A stretch of 32,085 bases of DNA from Myxococcales bacterium. Its GTDB lineage: Bacteria > Myxococcota_A > Bradymonadia > Bradymonadales > Bradymonadaceae. Shown here piece after piece: positions 22,824 to 31,067 of this stretch. The translations under genes and the position numbers were made by a program. The stretch's first letter is position 1. Every line of letters begins with the position of its first letter. The DNA lies in contig SLPW01000486.1 in NCBI GenBank assembly GCA_007131755.1, positions 1 through 32,085 on the forward strand. Reading direction: 5' to 3'. Under the pieces are notes generated by a model. That model was not told the DNA's origin, did no database searches, and saw only the letters and a program-made list of their open reading frames with translations.

Positions 22824-24980
22824 ATGGTATATCGCGGATTGAAGCTCGATCCTTTCCAGCGCCAGGCGATGGATTATATCGAGGAGGGAAAGAGCGTACT
22901 CGTGGCGGCGCCCACGGGGACGGGCAAGACACTGATCGCCGACTACCTCATCGAGGAGGTGCTCGAAGAAGGCGGGGAGGTGGTGTATACGGCGCCGGTC
23001 AAGGCGTTGTCCAATCAGAAGTATCGCGAATATTGCAGCTATTTCGGCCGCGACAAGGTGGGGCTTGTAACGGGGGACCTGGTGATCAACCGGGACGCGC
23101 CGATTCGAATCATGACCACCGAGATTTTGCGCAACATCCTGTTGGAGGGACCGCGGCTGATGGCCGAACAGGAACAGACGCCACAGGACGTCGATGAAAA
23201 GACCGGGCTAGATATCGATGTCTTTTCGCCTTCCGACGTGGTGCTTCCGGACCTGGAGGAGTTGGAGGCGGTGATCATCGACGAGATTCACTTTCTGGAC
23301 GATGAGGACCGGGGGACGGTGTGGGAGGAGTTGTTGATTTATCTTCCCTCGAGCATTCGGATCCTGGGGCTTTCGGCGACGCTGTCGAATCTGGAGGAAT
23401 TCGCGGACTGGTTGACTCAGATCCGGGAGGCGCAGGTGGAGGTGGTGCTGGAGACGGAGCGGGCGGTGCCGCTGGAGTTGAGGGTTGCCTGCAAAGAGAT
23501 CGGAAGCCTGGTGGACACCGGAACCTTCGAGAAGCAATACGGCCGCTGGAAGAGCGGGCAGCAGGGAAAAAAGAAGAAAAAGAACAACCGGCGAGGCGGG
23601 ATGACGCGTCACGTCGACATTCTGCGCATGATGAGCAGCGACCATTATCCGGCGCTGTACTTCATCTACAGTCGAAGGATGGTGGAGATGCTGGCCCGAA
23701 AGCTGGCCCGCCATCCCCTGGGGAGGAGGCTCAACGGGAAAAAGGACACCCGTCAGATCGACGATCATCTGCGTCGCTTCGAAGAGGAGTTTCCGGGGGT
23801 GCTGACGCGAGATCTGCGCAAGATGTATCGAAAGGGAATTGCCTTTCACCACGCCGGGCTTCACGTGGCGCTGAAGGCGCTGGTCGAGGAGTTATACGAG
23901 TCCAAATTGCTCAAGATCCTGTACTGCACCTCTACCTTTGCGCTGGGCATCAATATGCCGGCTCGAACGGTGATCTTCGACGCGTTGACGAAGTTCAATG
24001 GTACGGACTTCGTGCCACTTACCATTCGGGAATTCATGCAGATGGCCGGCCGCTCCGGGCGTCGAGGCATCGACGAGGTGGGGACGGTGGTGATTCGGCA
24101 GGACTTCGAGCACTTCCACGAGGTTCGCCCTCTTCTCCACAAATTGTTGACCGAGGAGAGCGAGCCGGTGACGTCGTCGTTCAATCTCTCCTACCACTCG
24201 GTGGTCAATCTGGTGGAGCGCTTCGATGAGGTGCAGATTCGCTACATGCTCGACCAGAGCTTCAGGGCCTATCAAGACGAGCAGATGGCCGGTGTGGTGG
24301 AAGATCGCATCGAGGAATTGATGGATAAAGGAGGCACAGACAACCGGGAGAAGCGAAGGAGGTTGGCTGCATTGCGCCGTGAGTTGGCTTATCTGGAGCG
24401 GCCACGGCTGTGGGAGGCCTTCTCGCGTAAGGTGGCTCTCTTGAAGCGCCATGGATATCTGGGCGACGATAATTGCCTCAACGCGCCGGCGAAGGTGTTG
24501 AGCCATATTAAGATCGAGGAGATCTTCGTCACGGAGTTGTTGATGAAAGGAGTGTTCGAAGATCGAACTCCAGAGGAGTTGTTCGGCATCATGGTGGGGC
24601 TTGTGCAGAGGTTGCCCAGGAAGGCGAAGGTCTTTTATCCGGAGGACGACAAATGGTTCGCCATCTTCGATCGAGTAGAGAAGGTCTATGAGAGCCAGAT
24701 CGTGCAGGAGGCCCAGGAGTTGGTAGACCAGGAGACGGTGTATACACCGGAGTTGATGCCCCTTGGCGAGCGGTGGGCGAAGGGAGAAGAGCTGGCTTCG
24801 ATACTACGAGACATCAAGAGTCGCACCGATCTGTCCGGCGATCTGGTGGGCGGTTTTCGCCGCGCCAAGGACCTGGTCAGCCAGATTCGACAGGTCCATC
24901 ACAGAGACGAGGCGCGATGGAAGGCGTTGACGACCCTGTTGCGCCAGGTCACTCGCGATGAAGTGCAGGTGCTGGATTGA
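22824..24980 (+). CDS. Ski2-like superfamily 2 helicase
   Basis: The 718-residue protein has the Ski2/Mtr4/HelY helicase motifs in order: Q-like FQRQAMDYI, Walker A APTGTGKT (29-36), the DEIH box (D153-H156) in place of the DEVH of yeast Ski2, motif III LSATLSN, FHHAGLH, GINMPARTVIFD and motif VI QMAGRSGRRG from residue 406. The C-terminal third is helical and resembles the DSHCT domain (GDLVGGFRRAKDLVSQI). The chain is shorter than Mtr4 or actinobacterial HelY, and I see no arch domain. A basic patch (KKKKKNNRR) sits between the RecA-like lobes. ATP-driven unwinding of RNA or RNA-DNA structure is expected; the substrate is unknown. ATG 22824 is chosen because GAGGA (22813-22817) precedes it; the upstream open sequence has no homology-like character. 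It converges with htrA across 4 nt. Confidence 0.9.
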   Translation: MVYRGLKLDPFQRQAMDYIEEGKSVLVAAPTGTGKTLIADYLIEEVLEEGGEVVYTAPVKALSNQKYREYCSYFGRDKVGLVTGDLVINRDAPIRIMTTEILRNILLEGPRLMAEQEQTPQDVDEKTGLDIDVFSPSDVVLPDLEELEAVIIDEIHFLDDEDRGTVWEELLIYLPSSIRILGLSATLSNLEEFADWLTQIREAQVEVVLETERAVPLELRVACKEIGSLVDTGTFEKQYGRWKSGQQGKKKKKNNRRGGMTRHVDILRMMSSDHYPALYFIYSRRMVEMLARKLARHPLGRRLNGKKDTRQIDDHLRRFEEEFPGVLTRDLRKMYRKGIAFHHAGLHVALKALVEELYESKLLKILYCTSTFALGINMPARTVIFDALTKFNGTDFVPLTIREFMQMAGRSGRRGIDEVGTVVIRQDFEHFHEVRPLLHKLLTEESEPVTSSFNLSYHSVVNLVERFDEVQIRYMLDQSFRAYQDEQMAGVVEDRIEELMDKGGTDNREKRRRLAALRRELAYLERPRLWEAFSRKVALLKRHGYLGDDNCLNAPAKVLSHIKIEEIFVTELLMKGVFEDRTPEELFGIMVGLVQRLPRKAKVFYPEDDKWFAIFDRVEKVYESQIVQEAQELVDQETVYTPELMPLGERWAKGEELASILRDIKSRTDLSGDLVGGFRRAKDLVSQIRQVHHRDEARWKALTTLLRQVTRDEVQVLD

Positions 24981-24984
24981 GGCG

Positions 24985-26385
24985 TTATTCAGATTCTGTG
25001 AGCAGGCGCACGGCGACGTAATGGGGTTCGCCATCGCGGTGGATGAGGATCCGGATCGGTTCATCTCGGGGTTGTTCGCGAAGTAGAGGGGGGACATCGG
25101 CGGGGGCGCGAACCTGGGTTTCGCCGATGCTCAGGACGATATCGCCCTGGCGCAACACGCCGGAGGCCGGGGAGCCGGCCTCGATGCGGTCGACGTAGAC
25201 GCCGACACCACGGGGGAGGTCGTAGCGCTCGGCCATATCGCGGGTCACGGAGCGCAGGACGACGCCGAGCCGTCCGGGCTCGATCGGTTCGGGCTGCAGA
25301 GTTTGTTCGACCTCCTGGCGAGCCGGATCGGGCCTTTCTCCGACCTCGATCTCGGTATGGCGACGTTCTCCGTCGCGCAGCAGATCGACGCGCACGGAAT
25401 CACCGGGTTGAAGGCGTGCCACCGAAGAGAGGAGTTCTACAGAGTTTCGGGTACGCTCGGTATTGATGTGGGTGATGACGTCGCCTTCGGCGAGGCCCGC
25501 CTCGTCGGCAGGACCGTCGGGCTCGATGGAGCGCAACAGGACGCCATCGCGGGGATCAAGGCCGAAGGTCTCGGCCAGATCGGGGCTCATATCCTGAATA
25601 CCGGCGCCGATATAACCACGCACGACGTGACCGTCGTCGCGAAGCTGAGGCAAGATGTCCTGAACGGTGTCCACGGGAACGGCGAAGCCGATCCCACCGC
25701 CGAAGGGAATGATGGCCGTATTTACGCCCACCACTTCGCCGTCGAGGTTATAGAGGGGGCCGCCGGAATTTCCGGGGTTGATGGAGGCGTCGGTTTGCAA
25801 GAAATCATCGTAGGGACCGAGTCCGATCTGTCGGCCTTTGGCACTGATGACGCCGACGGTGACCGATTGTTCGAGGCCGAAGGGACTGCCCACGGCGATG
25901 ACCCAGGTGCCCGGGTCGAGGTCTTCCGTGGAGCCCAGGCGGGCGACCTCCATGGGCTCGTCGGTGTCGACCTCGAGCAGAGCGATATCCGTGGAGGGAT
26001 CGGCGCCGATGAGGCGGGCCGGGTGACTCTGGCCGTCAGCGGTGGTGATCTGAATGGACTGAGCGCCGGCGACGACGTGCCAGTTGGTGACTACCAGCCC
26101 CTCTTCGTCGACGACAAATCCCGAGCCCTCGCCACGAACGGGCTCTCCGTCGGGCCCCTGAAAGAGCTCGCTCAGCGCTCCCGTCGGAGGAGCCATCTCG
26201 GTCTGCACGGAGACGACCTGATGGCGAAGGGTCTCGAAGAGTTCGTGGACCCCGAGCAGTTGGGCCGCTTCCTCGGCGGAGCGCACCTCCTGGCGAGGAG
26301 GTTCGTCGGCCTGCAGTGGAGTCAGGGCCAGGGAGGAGGTGGAGAGAAAGGCGACGGTGGACAATATCGCGAGAAGGCGTCTCAT
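24985..26385 (-). CDS. htrA: periplasmic HtrA/DegP-family serine protease with two PDZ domains
   Basis: The 466-residue protein has a signal peptide (about residues 1-26, ending LQA), a trypsin-like domain with the catalytic triad H103 (VVTNWHVVAGA), D133 (STDIALLEV) and S207 (NPGNSGGPLYN), a first PDZ domain at about 258-345 (RGYIGAGIQDMSP, DGPADEAGLAEGDVITHIN) and a second at about 370-460. This is the layout of DegP/DegQ, which degrade or refold misfolded envelope proteins. The ATG at 26385 follows AAGGA with 5-nt spacing. Upstream on the same strand are a cyclophilin, a START-like protein and a membrane protein, so this may be the last gene of an envelope-maintenance group, although 106 nt separate it from its neighbour and it likely has its own promoter. 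Confidence 0.95.
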   Translation of the reverse strand: MRRLLAILSTVAFLSTSSLALTPLQADEPPRQEVRSAEEAAQLLGVHELFETLRHQVVSVQTEMAPPTGALSELFQGPDGEPVRGEGSGFVVDEEGLVVTNWHVVAGAQSIQITTADGQSHPARLIGADPSTDIALLEVDTDEPMEVARLGSTEDLDPGTWVIAVGSPFGLEQSVTVGVISAKGRQIGLGPYDDFLQTDASINPGNSGGPLYNLDGEVVGVNTAIIPFGGGIGFAVPVDTVQDILPQLRDDGHVVRGYIGAGIQDMSPDLAETFGLDPRDGVLLRSIEPDGPADEAGLAEGDVITHINTERTRNSVELLSSVARLQPGDSVRVDLLRDGERRHTEIEVGERPDPARQEVEQTLQPEPIEPGRLGVVLRSVTRDMAERYDLPRGVGVYVDRIEAGSPASGVLRQGDIVLSIGETQVRAPADVPPLLREQPRDEPIRILIHRDGEPHYVAVRLLTESE

Positions 26386-26491
26386 CGAAATCCTTATTGC
26401 CGGAAGCTGTCACGGAGACCCGGCCGTCGAGTCTGTGCAGCATAATCTAAGCAATAGGTGGCATCAGGCATAATGGAGAGCCTCTTCGCGA

Positions 26492-26950
26492 TCACGGTTC
26501 CAACAACTTCATGGGGTCTTCGGCTGTGGCCTTATCGTCTTCCAGAAGTCCCTGGAAGACATAGACCATGGACCCGCTGTCGGAGACCCAGGTGTCGGCC
26601 GCCCCCTGTTGAACGAGATTGTCGAGCAGAAGTTTTGCCTGTTCGACGGAGAGATTGCATTCGACGGCGGCCTCCTCGGCGGTGAGGCGGCCGGCGCTGT
26701 GGTTGGCCAGGTTGAGGATGCGGCGCTGTTCCTGGCGTCCGACGCCGCTTCCCTCGAGACCGGTGCGCCCCTGGCGAAAACTCTTGAACAGAACCAACCC
26801 CGAAAAGAGGGTCAGGCCACCGAAGACGAGGGCAAAGAAGCTTCCCGCAAGGGGCGCCATCAACAGAGCCACCACCAGCATCGCCACCGTCATCAGGGCA
26901 AAGACGATGGTGGCGAAGAGGGCGGCAAATGTGCGCAAATTGTCCGGCAT
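26492..26950 (-). CDS. two-helix membrane protein with a C-terminal winged-helix-like domain
   Basis: This 152-residue protein has two membrane helices (about residues 8-33 and 36-57) followed by a cytoplasmic part of about 90 residues. Residues of about 75-132 look like a winged helix: RRILNLANHSAGRLTAEEAA, then SVEQAKLLLDNLVQQGA as a recognition-type helix, then a beta wing ending GSMVYVFQG. The gene starts 6 nt after the stop of the START-like protein gene, so the two are probably co-transcribed. A membrane-tethered regulator is one reading. A purely structural winged helix is another. The family is not recognised. Confidence 0.75.
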   Translation of the reverse strand: MPDNLRTFAALFATIVFALMTVAMLVVALLMAPLAGSFFALVFGGLTLFSGLVLFKSFRQGRTGLEGSGVGRQEQRRILNLANHSAGRLTAEEAAVECNLSVEQAKLLLDNLVQQGAADTWVSDSGSMVYVFQGLLEDDKATAEDPMKLLEP

Positions 26951-26956
26951 GAGGGC

Positions 26957-27670
26957 TCAGTCGTAGCTATGGGGTGCCCAATAAAGAGGGTCGGAGCGCG
27001 TGCCATTTTCGTCGAGTTGTTTGCGAATGCCCCATATCGTGGCCGGAAGGGTGTTGCGGGTGGCCCATCGAATGAGAAAGCTCGGGATCCAGCTTCCGAT
27101 ATCGACGTTGAGGACATGCTTGAGCATGGTGTGTTCTTCGTTTTCCCCATAGGGAAAGGCCACCCAGTAGCCGAACATATCGGCCAGGTTTCCGGTGTCT
27201 TCGATATATTGAAACGTAGAGACGAAGCTTCGCTGCCCATCGACCTCGGTGATGCGGTTGTGGACGCGGAAGTGTCCGTCGCGGTCGGAGGCTGGAAAGG
27301 GGGTCTCGGCGGTGCCGCTGCAGATGATGACGCCCGCTTCGTCGTTGAGGGGATCTACGAGGCGGGTGTTGGAGATATTGTCTCGCCAGGAGGCGTATTC
27401 CCAGCACTCGGCGATCAGAGGTACGACCTTGTCCAGCGGATCCTGGATGATGCCGACGACCACCCCGCGGTTGATATCGTCGCTCTGATCGACGTCGACG
27501 TAGATCTCACCCTGTTGGAGCTTACGGATCTCGGAATTTGGGAGCTCCGGCAGGGCCGGCTCCTCCTGGGCCAGGGCAGTAGATGTGGCCAGCACCAGCA
27601 AGCTGAGCACGATGAGAGCGGACAGTCCGCGTCGAATCGGGAGAGTAGCGAGAGTTGTCAAGCAGCGCAT
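26957..27670 (-). CDS. exported START/SRPBCC-family lipid- or ligand-binding protein
   Basis: The 237-residue protein has a signal peptide (hydrophobic residues about 15-30, cleavage after ALA at 34), followed by one SRPBCC/START-like domain (about residues 45-225). Supporting features are the opening strand EIYVDVDQSDDINRGVVVG, the helix PLDKVVPLIAECWEYASW, a run of strands with FRVHNRITEVDGQRSFVSTF, and the long C-terminal helix SFLIRWATRNTLPATIWGI. Such domains enclose a hydrophobic ligand; exported bacterial members may carry lipids across the periplasm. GAGGT upstream supports the ATG at 27670. It probably forms a two-gene operon with the downstream membrane protein. The ligand is unknown. 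Confidence 0.85.
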   Translation of the reverse strand: MRCLTTLATLPIRRGLSALIVLSLLVLATSTALAQEEPALPELPNSEIRKLQQGEIYVDVDQSDDINRGVVVGIIQDPLDKVVPLIAECWEYASWRDNISNTRLVDPLNDEAGVIICSGTAETPFPASDRDGHFRVHNRITEVDGQRSFVSTFQYIEDTGNLADMFGYWVAFPYGENEEHTMLKHVLNVDIGSWIPSFLIRWATRNTLPATIWGIRKQLDENGTRSDPLYWAPHSYD

Positions 27671-27839
27671 TCTGGGACCTCATTTCGGTGACAAACGATT
27701 GGTCAGATGTAAGGAGTGTCGCAGCAGGTGGCGAAGATGAGCATCCGTTGTCGACCACTGCCGCAATCTGCCAGTTCGACGGGACATCCTACAAGATTAT
27801 TCGATGGTTTTTTAGTGTTGTTGTGTCAAGGACTGCGAA

Positions 27840-27861
27840 GAGGGTGCCGTTTTCGGCCCTC
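27840..27861 (-). terminator. hairpin at the cyclophilin gene stop codon
   Basis: GAGG (27840-27843) pairs with CCTC (27858-27861) and GCCG (27846-27849) with CGGC (27854-27857) around a 4-nt loop, with a 2-nt bulge. It overlaps the stop codon and has no clear T-tract in the minus direction, so it is only a possible terminator. Confidence 0.3.
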
Positions 27862-28615
27862 AAGGATCGGTGACGGTGACGGACTCGATATAGTCCAGAT
27901 TCTCGAATTGCTCGCGAAGATAGTCATTGCCCTGTTGCTGGATGCGGCCCTGGTCGGGACCTCGGCCCATGGGCGGTCCGTCGCCGTATCCGGAGTAAAG
28001 AGAGTCGACGACGTCCATCCCGTCGATGACCTCACCGATGGGCGCGAAGCCGTCACCGTCAAGCTGGCTGTTGTCACCGTAATTGATGAAGATCTGGGTG
28101 GTGCGGGTGTCGGGGCCCGCCATGGCGTAGGTGACTTTTCCACGGGTATTGGAGCGTTGGACTTCGTCATCGGGAATCTGAGCGGCTCTCCAGGCCTGAT
28201 TGACCTCCGGTTGTCCGTGAAGTCCAAATTGGACCATAAAGCCGTCGACGACGCGAAAGAAGGCGACGTCTTCGAAGTAGCCAATGCGAGCTAGATTGTA
28301 GAGACGGTCGGCGCCGTTGGGAGCCCACTCTCGATGGACGGCGATGGTGAATTCACCCTGGGTGGTCTGGAATTGGACGTGAAATTCCTCGGGCGCCCGG
28401 TCCTCAACGAGGGTGGGATCGGTCAGGGCCTGCTGGCGTGTCTCCTCATCGAGCTGTTCCACCGTAAGGCGTTGTTGTTGCTCGACCTCGGCCTGTTGGG
28501 CCTCGGCTTGTTCGCCTTCGTTTTCATCGCCGTTGGCTTCGGCCGGGGAGTCGCAGCCGGCGGTGAAGGCCAGGAGAGCGGTGAGGAGTGCAATATAGGA
28601 GGTGTATCGGTTCAT
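27860..28615 (-). CDS. lipoprotein cyclophilin-type peptidyl-prolyl cis-trans isomerase
   Basis: The start at ATG 28615 gives a 251-residue protein with a lipoprotein signal (LAFTAGC, lipidated C21). A Glu/Gln-rich linker covers about residues 28-60. A cyclophilin domain covers about residues 80-245, with TTQGEFTIAVHREWAPNGA, FFRVVDGFMVQFG, the FINYGDNSQLDGDGFAPIGEV region and VVDSLYSGYG. Cyclophilins speed proline isomerisation and here would help fold envelope proteins from a membrane anchor. GAGG lies 5 nt before this ATG; the longer frame upstream (to 28726) lacks a signal peptide. It is divergent from the AtoE-like transporter gene, with a 6-bp hairpin in its leader (28636-28651). Confidence 0.92.
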   Translation of the reverse strand: MNRYTSYIALLTALLAFTAGCDSPAEANGDENEGEQAEAQQAEVEQQQRLTVEQLDEETRQQALTDPTLVEDRAPEEFHVQFQTTQGEFTIAVHREWAPNGADRLYNLARIGYFEDVAFFRVVDGFMVQFGLHGQPEVNQAWRAAQIPDDEVQRSNTRGKVTYAMAGPDTRTTQIFINYGDNSQLDGDGFAPIGEVIDGMDVVDSLYSGYGDGPPMGRGPDQGRIQQQGNDYLREQFENLDYIESVTVTDP

Positions 28616-28635
28616 GACGGCCTCGTGTCGAGTTG

Positions 28636-28651
28636 GTGACCTCTCGGTCAC
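28636..28651. promoter_or_regulatory. small palindromic hairpin in the cyclophilin/transporter divergent region
   Basis: GTGACC (28636-28641) and GGTCAC (28646-28651) form a perfect 6-bp stem with a 4-nt loop, 20 nt upstream of the cyclophilin start. It could be an operator half-site pair or a leader hairpin. Confidence 0.25.
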
Positions 28652-28769
28652 GGGATGGAGTTTGTGCGACCGACTTCGGCACCGTAAGCTATCGCGGATG
28701 AACAGAACGTCAAGAGGCACGATCATGGAATGGGTGTGACGAAACCTGCCGGAGGACGAGGACGGGACG

Positions 28770-30179
28770 ATGATTTCAGCCCTGGGAGAACGTCTTAGCC
28801 GATGGTCGGAGCGCTATGTGCCCGATCCCTTCGTATTGGTGTTGGTGCTGACGCTGATCACAGCGGTGGTGGCACTCTTTTTCGGAGCCGCCTTTCAGGC
28901 GCAGACCGTCGACGGGGTCGAGGTTGCCGCCGCGTCGTATCCGCAGCGGCTGACGGCGCTGGGATCGATGTGGTTTTCCGAATTCTACAATGTGGGGTTG
29001 ATGCGTTTTGCCCTGCAGATGGTGATCGTGCTCGTCACCGGTCATGCCTTGGCCATGGCCGCTCCGGTGAGGCGGGGGATCCGCAAGATGGCGCTGTGGG
29101 CCGGCTCACCGGGAGCGGCGGTGGTGCTGGTGGCGCTGGTGGCCTGTACGGCGAGCTTGTTGCAGTGGGGGCTGGGTGCGATCGCCGGAGCGTTTATGGC
29201 CCGCGAGGTCGGAAGGGTCTTTGCCGAAAAGGGAATCCCCGTACACTACCCGCTCTTGGGAGCGGCGGGGTATGCCGGGTTTCTGGTCTGGCACGGGGGA
29301 ATGTCGGGGACGGCACCTCTGGCCGTGGCACAGTCGGAGCATGATCTCGTGGATGTGCTGGGACAGGTGCCCGTGTCGGAGACTCTGTTCAGCAGTCTGA
29401 ACCTGGTGGTCACGGGTTCGCTTCTGGTGATCATCCCCCTGTTGTTCTGGTTGTTGATGCCAAAAGACCCGGAAAAGATGCGGGCTATCCCGCAAGATCA
29501 ACTCCTGGATGATGAGGACGCAATCGAGCTTCCAAAGCTCAGCGAGAAGGTCCACCCCATCATTCGAGTTCTGGAGGACAGCCGACTTCTCAATATGATC
29601 ATCGGTGTGGCGATGCTGGGCGTATGCGCCATGTATTTCTACGAGTACGGAAGCGACGGATGGCATCTGGACTCGCTGAATCTCGTCTTTCTCACTCTGG
29701 GCATCCTCGCCCACCCGTCGCCGCGCAGCTATGCAAATGCCATCATCGACGGCGTAAAGGGCGCAGGGGCGATCGTATTGCAATTTCCCTTTTATTTCGG
29801 GATCCTGGGCATTCTGCGCGAAAGTGGACTCATCGGTCAGATCTCGGAGATGTTTCTGGCGGTTTCTACGGAGACCACCTACCCGTTGTTTACGTTTTTG
29901 TCGGCAGGAGTGGTTAACTTCTTCGTGCCCAGCGGTGGGGGGCAGTGGGCGGTGCAGGGTCCGATCATGGTGGAGGCCATCGACGATCTGGGCGTGTCGG
30001 CAGAGCGGGTGATCATGGCGCTGAGCTACGGAGACGCCTGGACAAATATGCTCCAGCCCTTCTGGGCGCTTCCCCTGCTGGGAATCATGGGCCTGAAGGC
30101 CCGAGATATCATCGGCTATACGGGGTTCGTCTTCCTCGTCGTCGGGCCCTGGATCATGTTTTTGTTGCTTGTGTTGTGA
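28770..30179 (+). CDS. atoE: short-chain fatty acid transporter, AtoE family
   Basis: The 469-residue protein has about 11-12 hydrophobic segments. Features of the AtoE family include the start RLSRWSERYVPDPFVLVLVLTL, the GLMRFALQMVIVLVTGHALA segment near residues 76-95, LQWGLGAIAGAFMARE, the GYAGFLVWHGGMSGTAPLAVA loop, and NFFVPSGGGQWAVQGPIM near residues 381-398. AtoE in E. coli is associated with acetoacetate and butyrate use, so uptake of short-chain fatty acids is the likely role. No ato catabolic genes are in the window. A GAGG at 28758-28761 precedes the ATG. It is divergent from the cyclophilin gene, sharing a 154-nt intergenic region. Confidence 0.92.
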   Translation: MISALGERLSRWSERYVPDPFVLVLVLTLITAVVALFFGAAFQAQTVDGVEVAAASYPQRLTALGSMWFSEFYNVGLMRFALQMVIVLVTGHALAMAAPVRRGIRKMALWAGSPGAAVVLVALVACTASLLQWGLGAIAGAFMAREVGRVFAEKGIPVHYPLLGAAGYAGFLVWHGGMSGTAPLAVAQSEHDLVDVLGQVPVSETLFSSLNLVVTGSLLVIIPLLFWLLMPKDPEKMRAIPQDQLLDDEDAIELPKLSEKVHPIIRVLEDSRLLNMIIGVAMLGVCAMYFYEYGSDGWHLDSLNLVFLTLGILAHPSPRSYANAIIDGVKGAGAIVLQFPFYFGILGILRESGLIGQISEMFLAVSTETTYPLFTFLSAGVVNFFVPSGGGQWAVQGPIMVEAIDDLGVSAERVIMALSYGDAWTNMLQPFWALPLLGIMGLKARDIIGYTGFVFLVVGPWIMFLLLVL

Positions 30180-30294
30180 TTGGGGTGTTTGGTGTCCGGT
30201 AGCAGAAGGAGCGGGACAGGTGGACGGTTGGAACTGGCGAGGATTGAATCGGAGTGGTATTCGCGTGGGGGCGTCGGAAGTTGAGGTAAAGAAG

Positions 30295-31047
30295 ATGAAG
30301 AAGCGGTGGAAAATCCTGGGTGTGGCGTCGGTGGGGCTATTTTTCAGCCTTGCGGCGGGCTGTGACGAGGTATCGGAGCCCTCGGACCCACTGGCGGAGT
30401 TCGAACGTCCCGAAGCCCTGGTGGAGCCCGCGGCGGAGACTCCGGAGGAAGAGTTCGAGGAGTTTGATCCGGTGGTGGTAGAGTTTCCGGGGTGGCCGGG
30501 GCAAGACGAGCAGATGACCTTCGAGTTGATGTGGCTCGGAGGCAACGAGCAATTGGAGCTTCGTGAAGCTCCGAAGGTGGATGCTCAGGTGGCAGCCGGG
30601 GGAAGTTGGTTTGACGGAGATCATTTCGACTGGTTGCAATCCCTGGTCGTGGTGCAGACACCCAGGCCTCTGGTGGTGGTACAGGACTACGAGATGACGG
30701 TGACGCCCTTCGATACGGAGGAGGGTGAGTTGGAAGCTGCAGACGAGAGGATCAGGCTCGAACAGGGAGAGAGGATCTTTTTGTATCGCTATCAGGACGA
30801 GGGGAGTTGTTATCTGGGAATCCGGGACGGAGTGGTCCTGGGAAGTTGCCCGAGATCCAGACTCGAGCCTGAGGAAGAACCGCAGGAGTTGGACGATCCC
30901 TGGACATCCATCGACGAAAAGTGGTGGGTGAAGGTGGAGGGAGACGACGGCGTGGGATGGTTCGTCGTAAGCGAAGCACCGGTGGAGGTCCATCCTCGCG
31001 AGATCGAGGGATACGACGAGTTCGATGGCGCCGGCGGGCACTACTGA
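30295..31047 (+). CDS. lipoprotein of unknown function with a possible SH3-like module
   Basis: Starting at ATG 30295 (GAGG at 30283-30286) the product is 250 residues with a lipobox ending at C23 (LAAGC). Residues of about 25-60 are an acidic, Pro- and Glu-rich spacer. The middle (about residues 75-160) contains ELREAPKVDAQVAAGGSWFDG, and the end has WWVKVEGDDGVGWFVVSEAP near residues 210-230, a pattern seen in bacterial SH3-type domains that bind cell-wall peptides. Five tryptophans and a Cys pair (SCYLG, GSCPRS) are present in the second half. No named family is recognised. It is 115 nt downstream of the AtoE-like gene and converges with a minus-strand membrane protein gene. Confidence 0.82.
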   Translation: MKKRWKILGVASVGLFFSLAAGCDEVSEPSDPLAEFERPEALVEPAAETPEEEFEEFDPVVVEFPGWPGQDEQMTFELMWLGGNEQLELREAPKVDAQVAAGGSWFDGDHFDWLQSLVVVQTPRPLVVVQDYEMTVTPFDTEEGELEAADERIRLEQGERIFLYRYQDEGSCYLGIRDGVVLGSCPRSRLEPEEEPQELDDPWTSIDEKWWVKVEGDDGVGWFVVSEAPVEVHPREIEGYDEFDGAGGHY

Positions 31048-31067
31048 TTTGCCAGGCTGGATGTGTA

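Noticed and set aside
23567-23573. A AAA AAG heptamer in the helicase gene, in the frame used for programmed -1 slippage
   Set aside because: No spaced Shine-Dalgarno stimulator or clear downstream stem-loop is seen. The open -1 frame is ordinary for GC-rich DNA, and the Lys run is explained by a basic linker.
27655-27873. 72-codon plus-strand frame between the START-like and cyclophilin genes
   Set aside because: It overlaps the 5' end of one gene and the 3' end of another on the opposite strand, with no ribosome site or recognisable feature.
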